NCBI GenBank assembly: GCA_030453055.1
Contig: JAKDLC010000056.1
Coordinates: 1-9,759, forward strand
DNA: 9,759 bases
DNA from: Nitrosospira sp.
GTDB taxonomy: Bacteria > Pseudomonadota > Gammaproteobacteria > Burkholderiales > Nitrosomonadaceae
Direction: 5' to 3'
Position 1 is the stretch's first letter. The number at the start of each line of letters is the position of its first letter. The position numbers and the translations under genes are program-made. The notes under the pieces are model-generated. The model ran no database searches. It was not told the DNA's origin and saw only the letters and a program-made list of their open reading frames with translations. Below are positions 1-5,887 of the stretch, in pieces.

Positions 1-2
1 TA

Positions 3-419
3 ACACGCAAAGGCTCGCACCAGTCGCAGAAAGTCATCAACGCCCTGATCCTGCTCAATTGCGATGAAGGCGAATGGAATGACCGGCGAGTCCGGGGCGA
101 GGAGATCGCCGAGATTCTGCACGTCAGCATGCGCAAGATTGATCGAACCAAAAAGCGTTTTGTCGAGGAGGGCTTGGAGGCTGCCCTGGGTCGACGCAAG
201 AGCACTCGGCGCTACAAGCGTAAGGCGGATGGGGAGTTCGAGGCCCGGCTGGTCGCCTTGAGCTGTAGCGAACCCCCCGAAGGCCATGCCCAATGGTCGC
301 TGCGGCTATTGGCTGATCGCGCCGTCGAACTGGATTATATCGACGAGGTATCCTATGAAACGGTTCGCCGCGTTCTAAAAAAAACGAAATCAAACCGTGG
401 CGACAGATCGGCTGGGTAA
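3..419 (+). CDS. IS630-family transposase, N-terminal frame (5' partial)
   Basis: This frame is open from the window edge, so the true start lies upstream; an internal ATG at 129 would remove half of the DNA-binding domain and is not the likely start. The visible residues contain a helix-turn-helix (about 92-175, RGEEIAEILHVS followed by a basic recognition segment) and a second basic HTH-like region (GHAQWSLRLLADRAVEL, about 286-331), as in IS630 transposases, where the N-terminal half binds the terminal repeats. The frame ends at TAA 417-419, shortly after an eight-A run. The residues after that run (KSNRGDRSAG) do not resemble the family. Reading the same DNA in the -1 frame gives N-E-I-K-P-W-R-Q-I-G-W, which continues straight into the catalytic half. 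The product is therefore expected either as a short DNA-binding protein or as the N-terminal half of a frameshifted fusion. Confidence 0.8.
   Translation, partial: TRKGSHQSQKVINALILLNCDEGEWNDRRVRGEEIAEILHVSMRKIDRTKKRFVEEGLEAALGRRKSTRRYKRKADGEFEARLVALSCSEPPEGHAQWSLRLLADRAVELDYIDEVSYETVRRVLKKTKSNRGDRSAG
377..384 (+). other. A8 slippery run joining the two transposase frames
   Basis: There are eight consecutive A after TTCT and before CGAA. In the upstream frame it is read CTA AAA AAA ACG. Re-reading one A gives CTA AAA AAA AAC GAA, which enters the catalytic frame exactly where family-like sequence resumes. An A-AAA-AAA heptamer is a known bacterial -1 ribosomal slippage motif, and long A runs also allow RNA polymerase slippage. 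A simple one-base deletion from a run of nine A would look the same. Confidence 0.6.
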
Positions 420-454
420 TCCCACCGAAAGCCAATGGCGAGTTCGTCGCGGCT

Positions 455-1078
455 ATGGAACACGTACTCGACGTATATCGGCGGCCCTACAACGCGGCCT
501 ATCCTGTGGTCTGTATGGACGAAACACCACGCCAGTTGATTGGCGAAACCCGTATACCACTGCCGGTCCGCCCGGGTGAGCCGGCCCGACACGACTACGA
601 GTACAAACGTTGTGGCGTCGCCAATGTGCTCATGGCCACCGAGCCGCTGGCCGGCAAGCGCATCACCCAAGTGACCGAACGCAGAGGCAGGATCGAATGG
701 GCGCATTTTGTCGATGACATCGCCCGGCACTATCCGGACGCGGACAAGATTATCTTGGTAATGGACAACTTGAATACACATAGCCCGGGCGCATTCTACG
801 AAGCCTTCGCTCCCGAACGGGCTAAGGCGCTATGGGATCGCTTCGAGTTCGTCTTTACGCCCAAGCACGGCAGTTGGCTCAACGTCGCCGAAATCGAAAT
901 CAACGTGATGATCCGGCAATGCCTGGCCCGGCGTATCGACAGCCGGGAAGAAATGGCGGCGGAGGTGGCCGCGTGGCAAGCGCGCCGCGATCAGATGAAA
1001 GCCACGATAGATTGGCAGTTCACTGCCGACGACGCACGCATCAAACTTAAGCGCCTGTATCCGACATTTTACGTGTGA
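455..1078 (+). CDS. IS630-family transposase, catalytic DDE frame
   Basis: This is the catalytic half of the transposase, which cuts and joins the element at TA targets. Numbering from the ATG at 455, the DDE triad is visible: Asp22 in VCMDETPRQL, Asp104 in ILVMDNLNTH and Glu146 in HGSWLNVAEIEI. All three are typical IS630 contexts. The C-terminus (KRLYPTFYV) is family-like and no internal stop is seen. The reading frame is open well upstream of 455 and overlaps the N-terminal frame. Family-like residues run from about 383 (NEIKPWRQIGWV), so the ATG at 455 is probably not the real start; translation most likely arrives by a -1 shift at 377-384. The element may therefore still be active if the shift is productive. 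If not, this is a disrupted transposase. Confidence 0.85.
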   Translation: MEHVLDVYRRPYNAAYPVVCMDETPRQLIGETRIPLPVRPGEPARHDYEYKRCGVANVLMATEPLAGKRITQVTERRGRIEWAHFVDDIARHYPDADKIILVMDNLNTHSPGAFYEAFAPERAKALWDRFEFVFTPKHGSWLNVAEIEINVMIRQCLARRIDSREEMAAEVAAWQARRDQMKATIDWQFTADDARIKLKRLYPTFYV

Positions 1079-1207
1079 CATGACACTAGTACCTGGACGA
1101 TTTGAGCCTTGAAATCGATACCTGATGCGTATCATCACTGAGGTAACAGAAACACTTCAATTTTCGTTCACAAACCACCCTGGGTTTACCACGGGTTGGT
1201 GCGGCCC

Positions 1208-1324
1208 CAGCATACTCGCACCATACCCGAGCTCTGGCAGGCGATAGCCGATGCTATTGCCTGCTTTGAGCCGGACGAATGCCAACACTACTTCAAAGCC
1301 GCCAGTTATGGGCCCGTTTCATAG
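1208..1324 (+). pseudogene. C-terminal remnant of a second IS630-type transposase
   Basis: The frame gives HTRTIPELWQAI at its start and CFEPDECQHYFKAASY near its end, closing at TAG 1322-1324. The pattern R-T-I-x-x-L-W-x-A-I followed by E-C-x-x-Y-F-x-x-x-x-Y is the usual C-terminus of a different IS630 subgroup, in which the last helix carries ECxNYFxxAGY. The catalytic domain does not precede it. Upstream of about 1208 the frame continues to about 1166 but no longer looks like a transposase. Only about 39 residues remain, so this is a dead fragment. It shows that an older element sat here, perhaps truncated when the element at 1-1091 inserted or by later deletion. Confidence 0.65.
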
Positions 1325-1594
1325 GAAAATGCTTCAGCCCAAGTTTACCATCCCGTCAAAGACTAACTAACCCTGTAAACAACGACTTAAAATTTAAAAT
1401 TGGCTCCTCCGCAGAATTTGTGGGTGAAAAGAACCTGATACAGGCATAGTGGCTGAATAAGCGATGGGTCGACTTTGTTGAAAGCCTACGTTAGCTGGAC
1501 GCGATGGGCTATGAGCACTGTCTTGGCAATGGTCGCAAGAATATTGCAACGGGTTGGCGTATGGTTTTCGTGCAGTGTCTTAACTCTAGTCCGG
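1325..1594. other. intergenic region without recognisable gene
   Basis: This stretch lies between the transposase remnant and the 3' end of the regulator gene. It has an AT-rich tract near 1389-1400 (TTAAAATTTAAAAT) and then GGCTCCTCCGCAGAATTTG from 1402, whose beginning resembles a terminal repeat of ISL3-family elements (GGCTCTT-type). I could not find a partner copy. The open frame starting at 1475 runs into the antisense of the regulator gene, has no family features and is not annotated. No clear rho-independent terminator is seen for the regulator gene. Confidence 0.4.
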
Positions 1595-3037
1595 TTATCG
1601 AAAATATTCAGACAGTTGGCCCAGCGCGTTACGAGTTCGGTCGCTCCATTTCATTGCAGCATTGAGCCGAAGGCAATTCTTGAACCGCTTATTGACCGAA
1701 AAAAGAGTACCTGGTGCGAAGGCAATACCGTCTTGCAAGGCGCGAGCCATAGTCTCCACGGTGTCTGCATCGTGCGGCAACTCGACCCATATTACAAATC
1801 CTCCCTGGGGATTCGTTACCTGTGTGCCTTTCGGGAAGGTGTTGGCAATCTCGTTGAGCATTCGAATCCTGCATAGATCGAATTCCTTAGCCATGAGTCG
1901 TCGTTGACGGTCGACATGGCTACGCGCTAGATATTCTGTGAGAACGAATTGGCCCACGCTCTGTACTGAAACGGTGCTGACGTATTGCAGGTGGATGGCC
2001 TTCTGCATATCGCCACGTCCTGGTAAGAGCCAGCCGATACGCAGTCCCGGGCTCACAGTTTTGGTCGCGGAGGCGCAATAATACACGCGCTGATTATGAT
2101 CCCATGCCTTAAGTGGTCGCGGTCGATGCCCCGCAATCGGTAAGTCACCGTACACGTCGTCTTCCACGATACTGAAGTCCAGTTCTTCGGCGAGGGCCAG
2201 GATGCTTTGCTTCTTGCGATCGGAAAGCGTGACGCCGAGCGGATTTGAGTGGTTGGCAATAATTATTAAAGCAACCACCTTCCACTCGGTTGCGGCCAGT
2301 CGCAGCGCTTCTATCGAAATTCCGTCCTCCGAGTTGGCTGGAATTTCTATCGCCCGAAGTCCTAACGCTCTGAGAACTTCAAGCAATCCGTAATACGTTG
2401 GCGATTCGATTGCCACCACGTCCCCTGGGCAGGTTGTCAGCTTCAGCGCGATGGTGACTGCCTCCTGGCAGCCGTTCGTTATGAGCAGCTCGTCAGGTGA
2501 CGTGTAGACCTGAAACGCGGCGAGCCGACGAGTGATTACGGTGCGCAGTTCGATAGCGCCTGGCGGGAACTCTTGGCCGAGACATCTATGCCGCTGGCTT
2601 CGCAAAACCTGCCGGTACGAGCGCTCAAGCGACACACCTGGCAAAAAAGAGGGGTGCGGATTCGCGGCCCCGAAGTTGACGACTCTCGGGTCCCCTGCTG
2701 CCTCAAGCATGCGCCGAATCCGCTGCTGAGTGTTAATCGGCGTGGGCCTGTTTCTCACGCTGATCGTGCTCGGTTGCACAAAAGACAACGGAGACCGCGC
2801 GAGCACATTGAATCCCGCTCTGGGTTTTGATTCGAGACGGCCCCGGCGTTCGAGCTCGTGATAGGCGTTGACGCACGTGGTAACGCTGAGGTTCCGCTGC
2901 TTGCTCAAAGCCCGGATGGACGGCATACGGCTGCCTGCGGCGTAGACCCCGCCGTCTATTAGGGCTTCAAGCGCATCCGCAAGAGATTCGTAGAGTGTAG
3001 ACACAAGTAACAATTCGGCTCGTTTCTGGAGGTACAA
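1595..3037 (-). CDS. MocR/PdxR-type regulator (GntR HTH plus aminotransferase-like domain)
   Basis: This is a transcription regulator of the MocR subfamily of GntR proteins. Residues about 13-80 form the winged helix (GSRMPSIRALSKQRNLS, then VNAYHELERRG). Residues about 115-480 form a fold-type I aminotransferase-like domain that binds PLP as effector sensor. PLP-site residues are all visible: Asn188 in TNGCQEA, Asn265 in SNPLG, the Asp pair of EDDVYGD (293-294) with Tyr296, Lys326 in SATKT as the Schiff-base lysine, Arg333 in GLRIGW and Arg457 in LRLNA. A length near 470-480 is normal. The start drawn is TTG at 3037; GTG at 3004 (residue 12) would keep the whole HTH and is a fair alternative, and neither has a strong ribosome-binding site. 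It is transcribed away from the PPDK-like gene, the usual layout for MocR proteins that activate a divergent catabolic operon (GabR, TauR, PdxR) and repress themselves. The effector is probably an amine, amino acid or PLP adduct linked to the neighbouring pathway (inference). Confidence 0.92.
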   Translation of the reverse strand: MYLQKRAELLLVSTLYESLADALEALIDGGVYAAGSRMPSIRALSKQRNLSVTTCVNAYHELERRGRLESKPRAGFNVLARSPLSFVQPSTISVRNRPTPINTQQRIRRMLEAAGDPRVVNFGAANPHPSFLPGVSLERSYRQVLRSQRHRCLGQEFPPGAIELRTVITRRLAAFQVYTSPDELLITNGCQEAVTIALKLTTCPGDVVAIESPTYYGLLEVLRALGLRAIEIPANSEDGISIEALRLAATEWKVVALIIIANHSNPLGVTLSDRKKQSILALAEELDFSIVEDDVYGDLPIAGHRPRPLKAWDHNQRVYYCASATKTVSPGLRIGWLLPGRGDMQKAIHLQYVSTVSVQSVGQFVLTEYLARSHVDRQRRLMAKEFDLCRIRMLNEIANTFPKGTQVTNPQGGFVIWVELPHDADTVETMARALQDGIAFAPGTLFSVNKRFKNCLRLNAAMKWSDRTRNALGQLSEYFR

Positions 3038-3149
3038 CCATGTTACACGGTGGAGTGTACCTTTCCAAAACTCCAGCGTTGTCTATGTCCTTCGTTATCA
3101 GAGGCCTATAAGCTGTCATACGCTGGCTCGCCACTTTACGACCGTCTTT
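3038..3149. promoter_or_regulatory. divergent promoter/operator region
   Basis: These 112 bases separate the regulator from the three-gene operon and must hold the control sites of at least one of them. A perfect 7-base inverted repeat AGGTACA (3030-3036) / TGTACCT (3056-3062) has centres 26 bases apart and overlaps the proposed TTG start of the regulator. An inner TACAC/GTGTA pair lies at 3044-3048 and 3055-3059. On the plus strand TATAAG (3107-3112) could be a -10 element. I see no good -35 at 16-18 bases upstream, which would fit an activator-dependent promoter. A 7-base repeat can arise by chance in a region this size, so the operator call is weak. Confidence 0.4.
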
Positions 3150-4988
3150 ATGAAGCCACATATCGTTGACATGCTGTTTTATGACCGGATCGATTCACAA
3201 GCGACTGCCATCGGCAGTGGCACACCCGTGCATCCGGGTGTCGTAACCGGTGTACTGATTACTAATTGCGACACCTTGGAGCGGTTTAATTCGAAGGAAT
3301 CCAACCATCGCGATCACCTGAGTTACATCTTCTGCGTAGATATTGATGACGTAGACGACTTTGCAACGCTACAGGACGCCACCGGGTTTATTTCGCTGAA
3401 CCACAGTACGAATTCGTGGTGTGTGGTACAGGCCAAGAGTGAGGGAATTCCGACCATTATCGGGGTCAACGCAATACTACGAAGCACGAAAAACGCGGCT
3501 ACAGAGTATAAGCGAACAGGCACAGGTAACTTGCCGGGTGCGTCTGAGGACCAAGCTACGGACGGACTTGATATCTTCGTTGGGTCAAAGGGGGCGAAAA
3601 CCCGCTTACACGACGGCGAATTAGTTACTATCGACGGGACGACAGGTACAATTTACCGCGGCCCTTGTGCCGCGTCTCGTGCTCCGATTCCCCTCGCTTT
3701 TGACTTCATTGTAGAAATACTGGCTGACCGTCTACGTGCGGATCCAGGTGGCTTTAGCTATGACGCTTTCCTGTGCTCGGACGCATATAGCGAGAAACGG
3801 AATAGGATCAAGGGCCTGTTAAAGCTGGATGCAGTCGAGTCGACGCTGGGACAATCAGGGTCTGGCAAACCCTGGAGAATCCCGGCTATAGCGGGCACGG
3901 TGCATACAGCCGAGGGGGTTATTAAGGCCCGTATGGCCGGCTCTCGTATCAGGTGGGACGATGAACTCGACGAGTTACGTATTGAGTTATCACCTAACCC
4001 ATTATGCGGCGTGGGTCTATTGCGAACCGAGCGCCTTTTCCGCACAACAAGAGAGCTCGACGATCTACGTGTAATCATTCTCGGCCGAGCTATTTTCGAT
4101 GATGTTGAACGTGGCCGCGCCTATCAAAACTATGCGGAATTCGTTGAGGCAGAATACTTCACCCTGCTCTCTGCAAATCGTGGCGGGCTGTCCGTGGTTC
4201 GGACGCTGTGCATGCCGAATAACAAGCTTTTTTCAGACCACCATGGGAATGCGGCGTTCGCGGCACGTCAGGGCAAGAGCGAGCGCCGGATTCTGGATGT
4301 GGTCGCGGCCAATATCAGCGAATCAGAGACGTTTCACGGGCTACGCGGCATCCGTCTGCACATGATTGATCCTCGGCTCGCTAAAAGCGAGCTGCGCGGT
4401 TATTTGAGAGCGATTTCACGCGTACGAGCCTGTGACAGGTCTCAGCGATTCGTGTTGCTGCTGTCCATGGTGACCTTAACCGATGAGGTCCGAACGTTTT
4501 CTGATTGGTTATCCGAGGAGGCCATCAAACTGAATGCTGAGGGCTTCGATGTGCCCTTCGTGGAACTCGCCATAATGATCGAGACTATGAATGCTTATGT
4601 GCAGATCGAGGACTTCACGACAATCGCAAACCAGTCATGTGCGCTGACTGGTTTCCTTTTCGGTGGCAATGATTTAACCGCGGCTACGCTGAACATGAAT
4701 CGCGCGGACTCGGTTAAATCATTGATCCCCAAGTACCGCGCGATCGGCTTGCTAGGAGAGGATCCGTTTGTTCGCTTCGACGAGACGGTCATCCGGGTTA
4801 TCGGACGCGGCGCGCGCAGGATCAAGGCGGCACTTGGTGACAGTGCGTTGATCGGGGTCGGCGGCGAGCAGACCGCCGACTACAAGAGTATCCGAGCACT
4901 AGATCGCGAATCGGCCGGCTGGATTGATTTCGTTTCGACCAGTCCGGATCGTGTTATCGAGCATACCGTACGGGGCGCGTTTTCCTAA
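3150..4988 (+). CDS. PPDK-like protein lacking the ATP-grasp domain and catalytic His/Cys
   Basis: This 612-residue protein matches the swivel and PEP/pyruvate-barrel domains of pyruvate phosphate dikinase (PPDK), without the N-terminal nucleotide-binding domain (about 340-380 residues in PPDK). The swivel domain starts at about 22 (GTPVHPGVVTG, like the PPDK LPASPGAAxG). The phosphohistidine motif aligns without gaps at 79-101, but the His of TSHAAVVAR is Trp90 (TNSWCVVQAK, then GIPTIIG). The TIM barrel (about 280-612) keeps Arg292 (GLLRTERLF), Arg351 (VVRTL), Arg399 (LRGIRL), Glu478 (IMIET) and Asn507-Asp508 (FGGNDLT). The PPDK Cys of GICGE is Gly571 (IGVGGE). It can therefore neither accept phosphate on the usual His nor protonate enolpyruvate with the usual Cys. 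Likely a pseudoenzyme, a pyruvate or oxo-acid binding protein, or an enzyme with new enolate chemistry (inference). ATG 3150 has no clear ribosome-binding site; ATG 3171 is possible. It is first of a tight operon; the aminotransferase gene follows after 20 bases. Confidence 0.85.
   Translation: MKPHIVDMLFYDRIDSQATAIGSGTPVHPGVVTGVLITNCDTLERFNSKESNHRDHLSYIFCVDIDDVDDFATLQDATGFISLNHSTNSWCVVQAKSEGIPTIIGVNAILRSTKNAATEYKRTGTGNLPGASEDQATDGLDIFVGSKGAKTRLHDGELVTIDGTTGTIYRGPCAASRAPIPLAFDFIVEILADRLRADPGGFSYDAFLCSDAYSEKRNRIKGLLKLDAVESTLGQSGSGKPWRIPAIAGTVHTAEGVIKARMAGSRIRWDDELDELRIELSPNPLCGVGLLRTERLFRTTRELDDLRVIILGRAIFDDVERGRAYQNYAEFVEAEYFTLLSANRGGLSVVRTLCMPNNKLFSDHHGNAAFAARQGKSERRILDVVAANISESETFHGLRGIRLHMIDPRLAKSELRGYLRAISRVRACDRSQRFVLLLSMVTLTDEVRTFSDWLSEEAIKLNAEGFDVPFVELAIMIETMNAYVQIEDFTTIANQSCALTGFLFGGNDLTAATLNMNRADSVKSLIPKYRAIGLLGEDPFVRFDETVIRVIGRGARRIKAALGDSALIGVGGEQTADYKSIRALDRESAGWIDFVSTSPDRVIEHTVRGAFS
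4376..4392 (+). repeat. GC-rich hairpin inside the PPDK-like gene
   Basis: A perfect inverted repeat, GCTCGCT (4376-4382) and AGCGAGC (4386-4392), leaves a three-base loop. It encodes residues around LAKSEL in the barrel domain. It has no T tract and is probably coincidental to coding. Confidence 0.4.
4628..4654 (+). repeat. 10-base perfect inverted repeat with T-rich tail inside the PPDK-like gene
   Basis: The arms AAACCAGTCA (4628-4637) and TGACTGGTTT (4645-4654) are perfectly complementary around the seven-base loop TGTGCGC. They are followed by CCTTTT. RNA from the plus strand would fold into a hairpin resembling a weak rho-independent terminator. It falls within the codons for residues about 493-502, before the conserved FGGNDLT motif, so any termination here would truncate the protein and reduce downstream expression. 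No experimental role is known to me. Confidence 0.55.
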
Positions 4989-5008
4989 GTTTTCTTGTTG
5001 GGGTTAAT

Positions 5009-5869
5009 ATGACGAATTTAGTTTGGATTGATGGCGAATGGCTCACTTCGGACCAAGCCAGTATCTCAGTCTTTGATCACGGCCTGCTCTATGGTGACGG
5101 CGTCTACGAGGGCATAAGGGCTTACTCAGGCCATATTTTTAAGTATCAGGAACATTTTAATCGCCTCGTTCGGTCAGCTCGGGGTATCGGCCTCACCCTG
5201 CCGATTTCAAACGCTCAGATGAAAACCGTAATTGTTGCAGGGATGGCCAAAGCCGGACTCGAAAACGCTTACATTCGAATCGTGGTCACTCGCGGATCCG
5301 GACCGATAGGGCCGGATCCCGGACTCTGTACTTCGCCCAAGACCATCGTCATCCTAAAGGATATTCCGCCGCTACACGGTGATGACACTCCATCGATCTC
5401 GACGGCAATCAGCACTATACGTCGGGTGGGTATTGACTCAAACCCTGCGGAGATTAAGTCGCTCAATTATCTGCCGAGTGTTATGGGTAAGGCGGAAGCG
5501 AATCGTATCGGTGTTGATGATGTGATTCTGCTTGATCCTTTCGGTTTCGTATCCGAGGCACCCGTAGCCAATCTTTTCATACAAGAGCAAGGCCGTATTC
5601 TCACGCCCGGAGTAGCCAACGGCATATTGTCCGGAATCACGCGTGGGTTCGTGATCGAGCTCTTAGGCGAACTCGGATATGAGGTCGACGTCGGTAACAT
5701 CACCCCAACTCAGGTACTCAATGCTGAGGAGGCCTTTTTAACCGGTACTCATGCTGAGTTGGTTTCGATCGGCTATCACAATGGCATGAAAATCACAGGC
5801 GACTTCCCCGGTGATACATTCATGACCCTGCAAGAGAAGTTCAACGCCGCGAAAACTCAGTCGTTGTAA
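5009..5869 (+). CDS. class IV aminotransferase, branched-chain (IlvE) type
   Basis: This is a PLP-dependent aminotransferase of fold type IV, which swaps the amino group between an amino acid and a 2-oxo acid in the cytoplasm. At 286 residues it is close to the usual family length. It has the N-terminal motif SVFDHGLLYGDGVYEGIRAY (19-38), a phosphate-contacting Arg52 (HFNRL), Arg90 (AYIR), the PLP lysine Lys150 in EIKSLNYL, Glu183 in VSEAPVANLF (binds the ring nitrogen) and FLTGT at 243-247. The overall pattern fits the branched-chain (IlvE-like) group better than D-alanine aminotransferase or 4-amino-4-deoxychorismate lyase. Being in a MocR-controlled operon, it may serve a special amino/oxo acid rather than routine valine, leucine and isoleucine synthesis (inference). 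The start is supported by GGGG at 5000-5003, five bases before the ATG. The transporter gene follows after 18 bases. A GC-rich hairpin lies inside it (5294-5319). Confidence 0.88.
   Translation: MTNLVWIDGEWLTSDQASISVFDHGLLYGDGVYEGIRAYSGHIFKYQEHFNRLVRSARGIGLTLPISNAQMKTVIVAGMAKAGLENAYIRIVVTRGSGPIGPDPGLCTSPKTIVILKDIPPLHGDDTPSISTAISTIRRVGIDSNPAEIKSLNYLPSVMGKAEANRIGVDDVILLDPFGFVSEAPVANLFIQEQGRILTPGVANGILSGITRGFVIELLGELGYEVDVGNITPTQVLNAEEAFLTGTHAELVSIGYHNGMKITGDFPGDTFMTLQEKFNAAKTQSL
5294..5319 (+). repeat. 8-base inverted repeat inside the aminotransferase gene
   Basis: GGATCCGG (5294-5301) and CCGGATCC (5312-5319) pair perfectly around a ten-base loop, and each arm contains the palindrome GGATCC. 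It encodes the GSGPIGPD loop, and the Gly-Pro-Asp codons largely explain the GC-rich repetition. A stable RNA hairpin is expected, but there is no T tract. Confidence 0.45.
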
Positions 5870-5887
5870 CAGGTCCAGGTTTCCGCG

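Larger units (their letters stand above)
1..1091 (+). mobile_element. IS630-family insertion sequence, 3' part
   Basis: This is the right-hand part of an IS630-family (Tc1/mariner-related) insertion sequence; its left end lies before the window. It carries a transposase in two overlapping frames. Right after the transposase stop (1076-1078) the sequence GTGTGACATGACAC, nearly its own reverse complement, runs into CTAGTA. This is where a terminal inverted repeat ending at a TA target would be expected, so the right end is placed at about 1086-1091. The left repeat is not visible, so the boundary is inferred. GC is higher than in the metabolic genes downstream, as expected for an acquired element. 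Confidence 0.75.

Noticed and set aside
353..781. 142-residue minus-strand open frame opposite the transposase
   Set aside because: It is antisense to the catalytic transposase frame, has no family features and runs against a clearly recognisable DDE domain.
830..1138. 102-residue minus-strand open frame crossing the end of the insertion sequence
   Set aside because: It overlaps the conserved C-terminus of the transposase in antisense, and its composition is that of a shadow frame.
1475..1876. 133-residue plus-strand open frame between the IS remains and the regulator
   Set aside because: Most of it is antisense to the C-terminal domain of the regulator. Its first 40 residues match no family I know, and no ribosome-binding site is seen.
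3150..4988. Calling the PPDK-like gene a functional pyruvate phosphate dikinase, PEP synthase or PTS enzyme I
   Set aside because: The phosphohistidine is Trp90, the catalytic Cys is Gly571 and no ATP-grasp or HPr-binding domain is present. The RTERLF, VVRTL and LRGIRL contexts fit PPDK descent but not that activity.
5009..5869. Calling the aminotransferase D-alanine aminotransferase or aminodeoxychorismate lyase
   Set aside because: The SVFDHGLLYGDGVYEGIRAY segment and the EIKSLNYL context favour the branched-chain type, although substrate use in this operon remains open.
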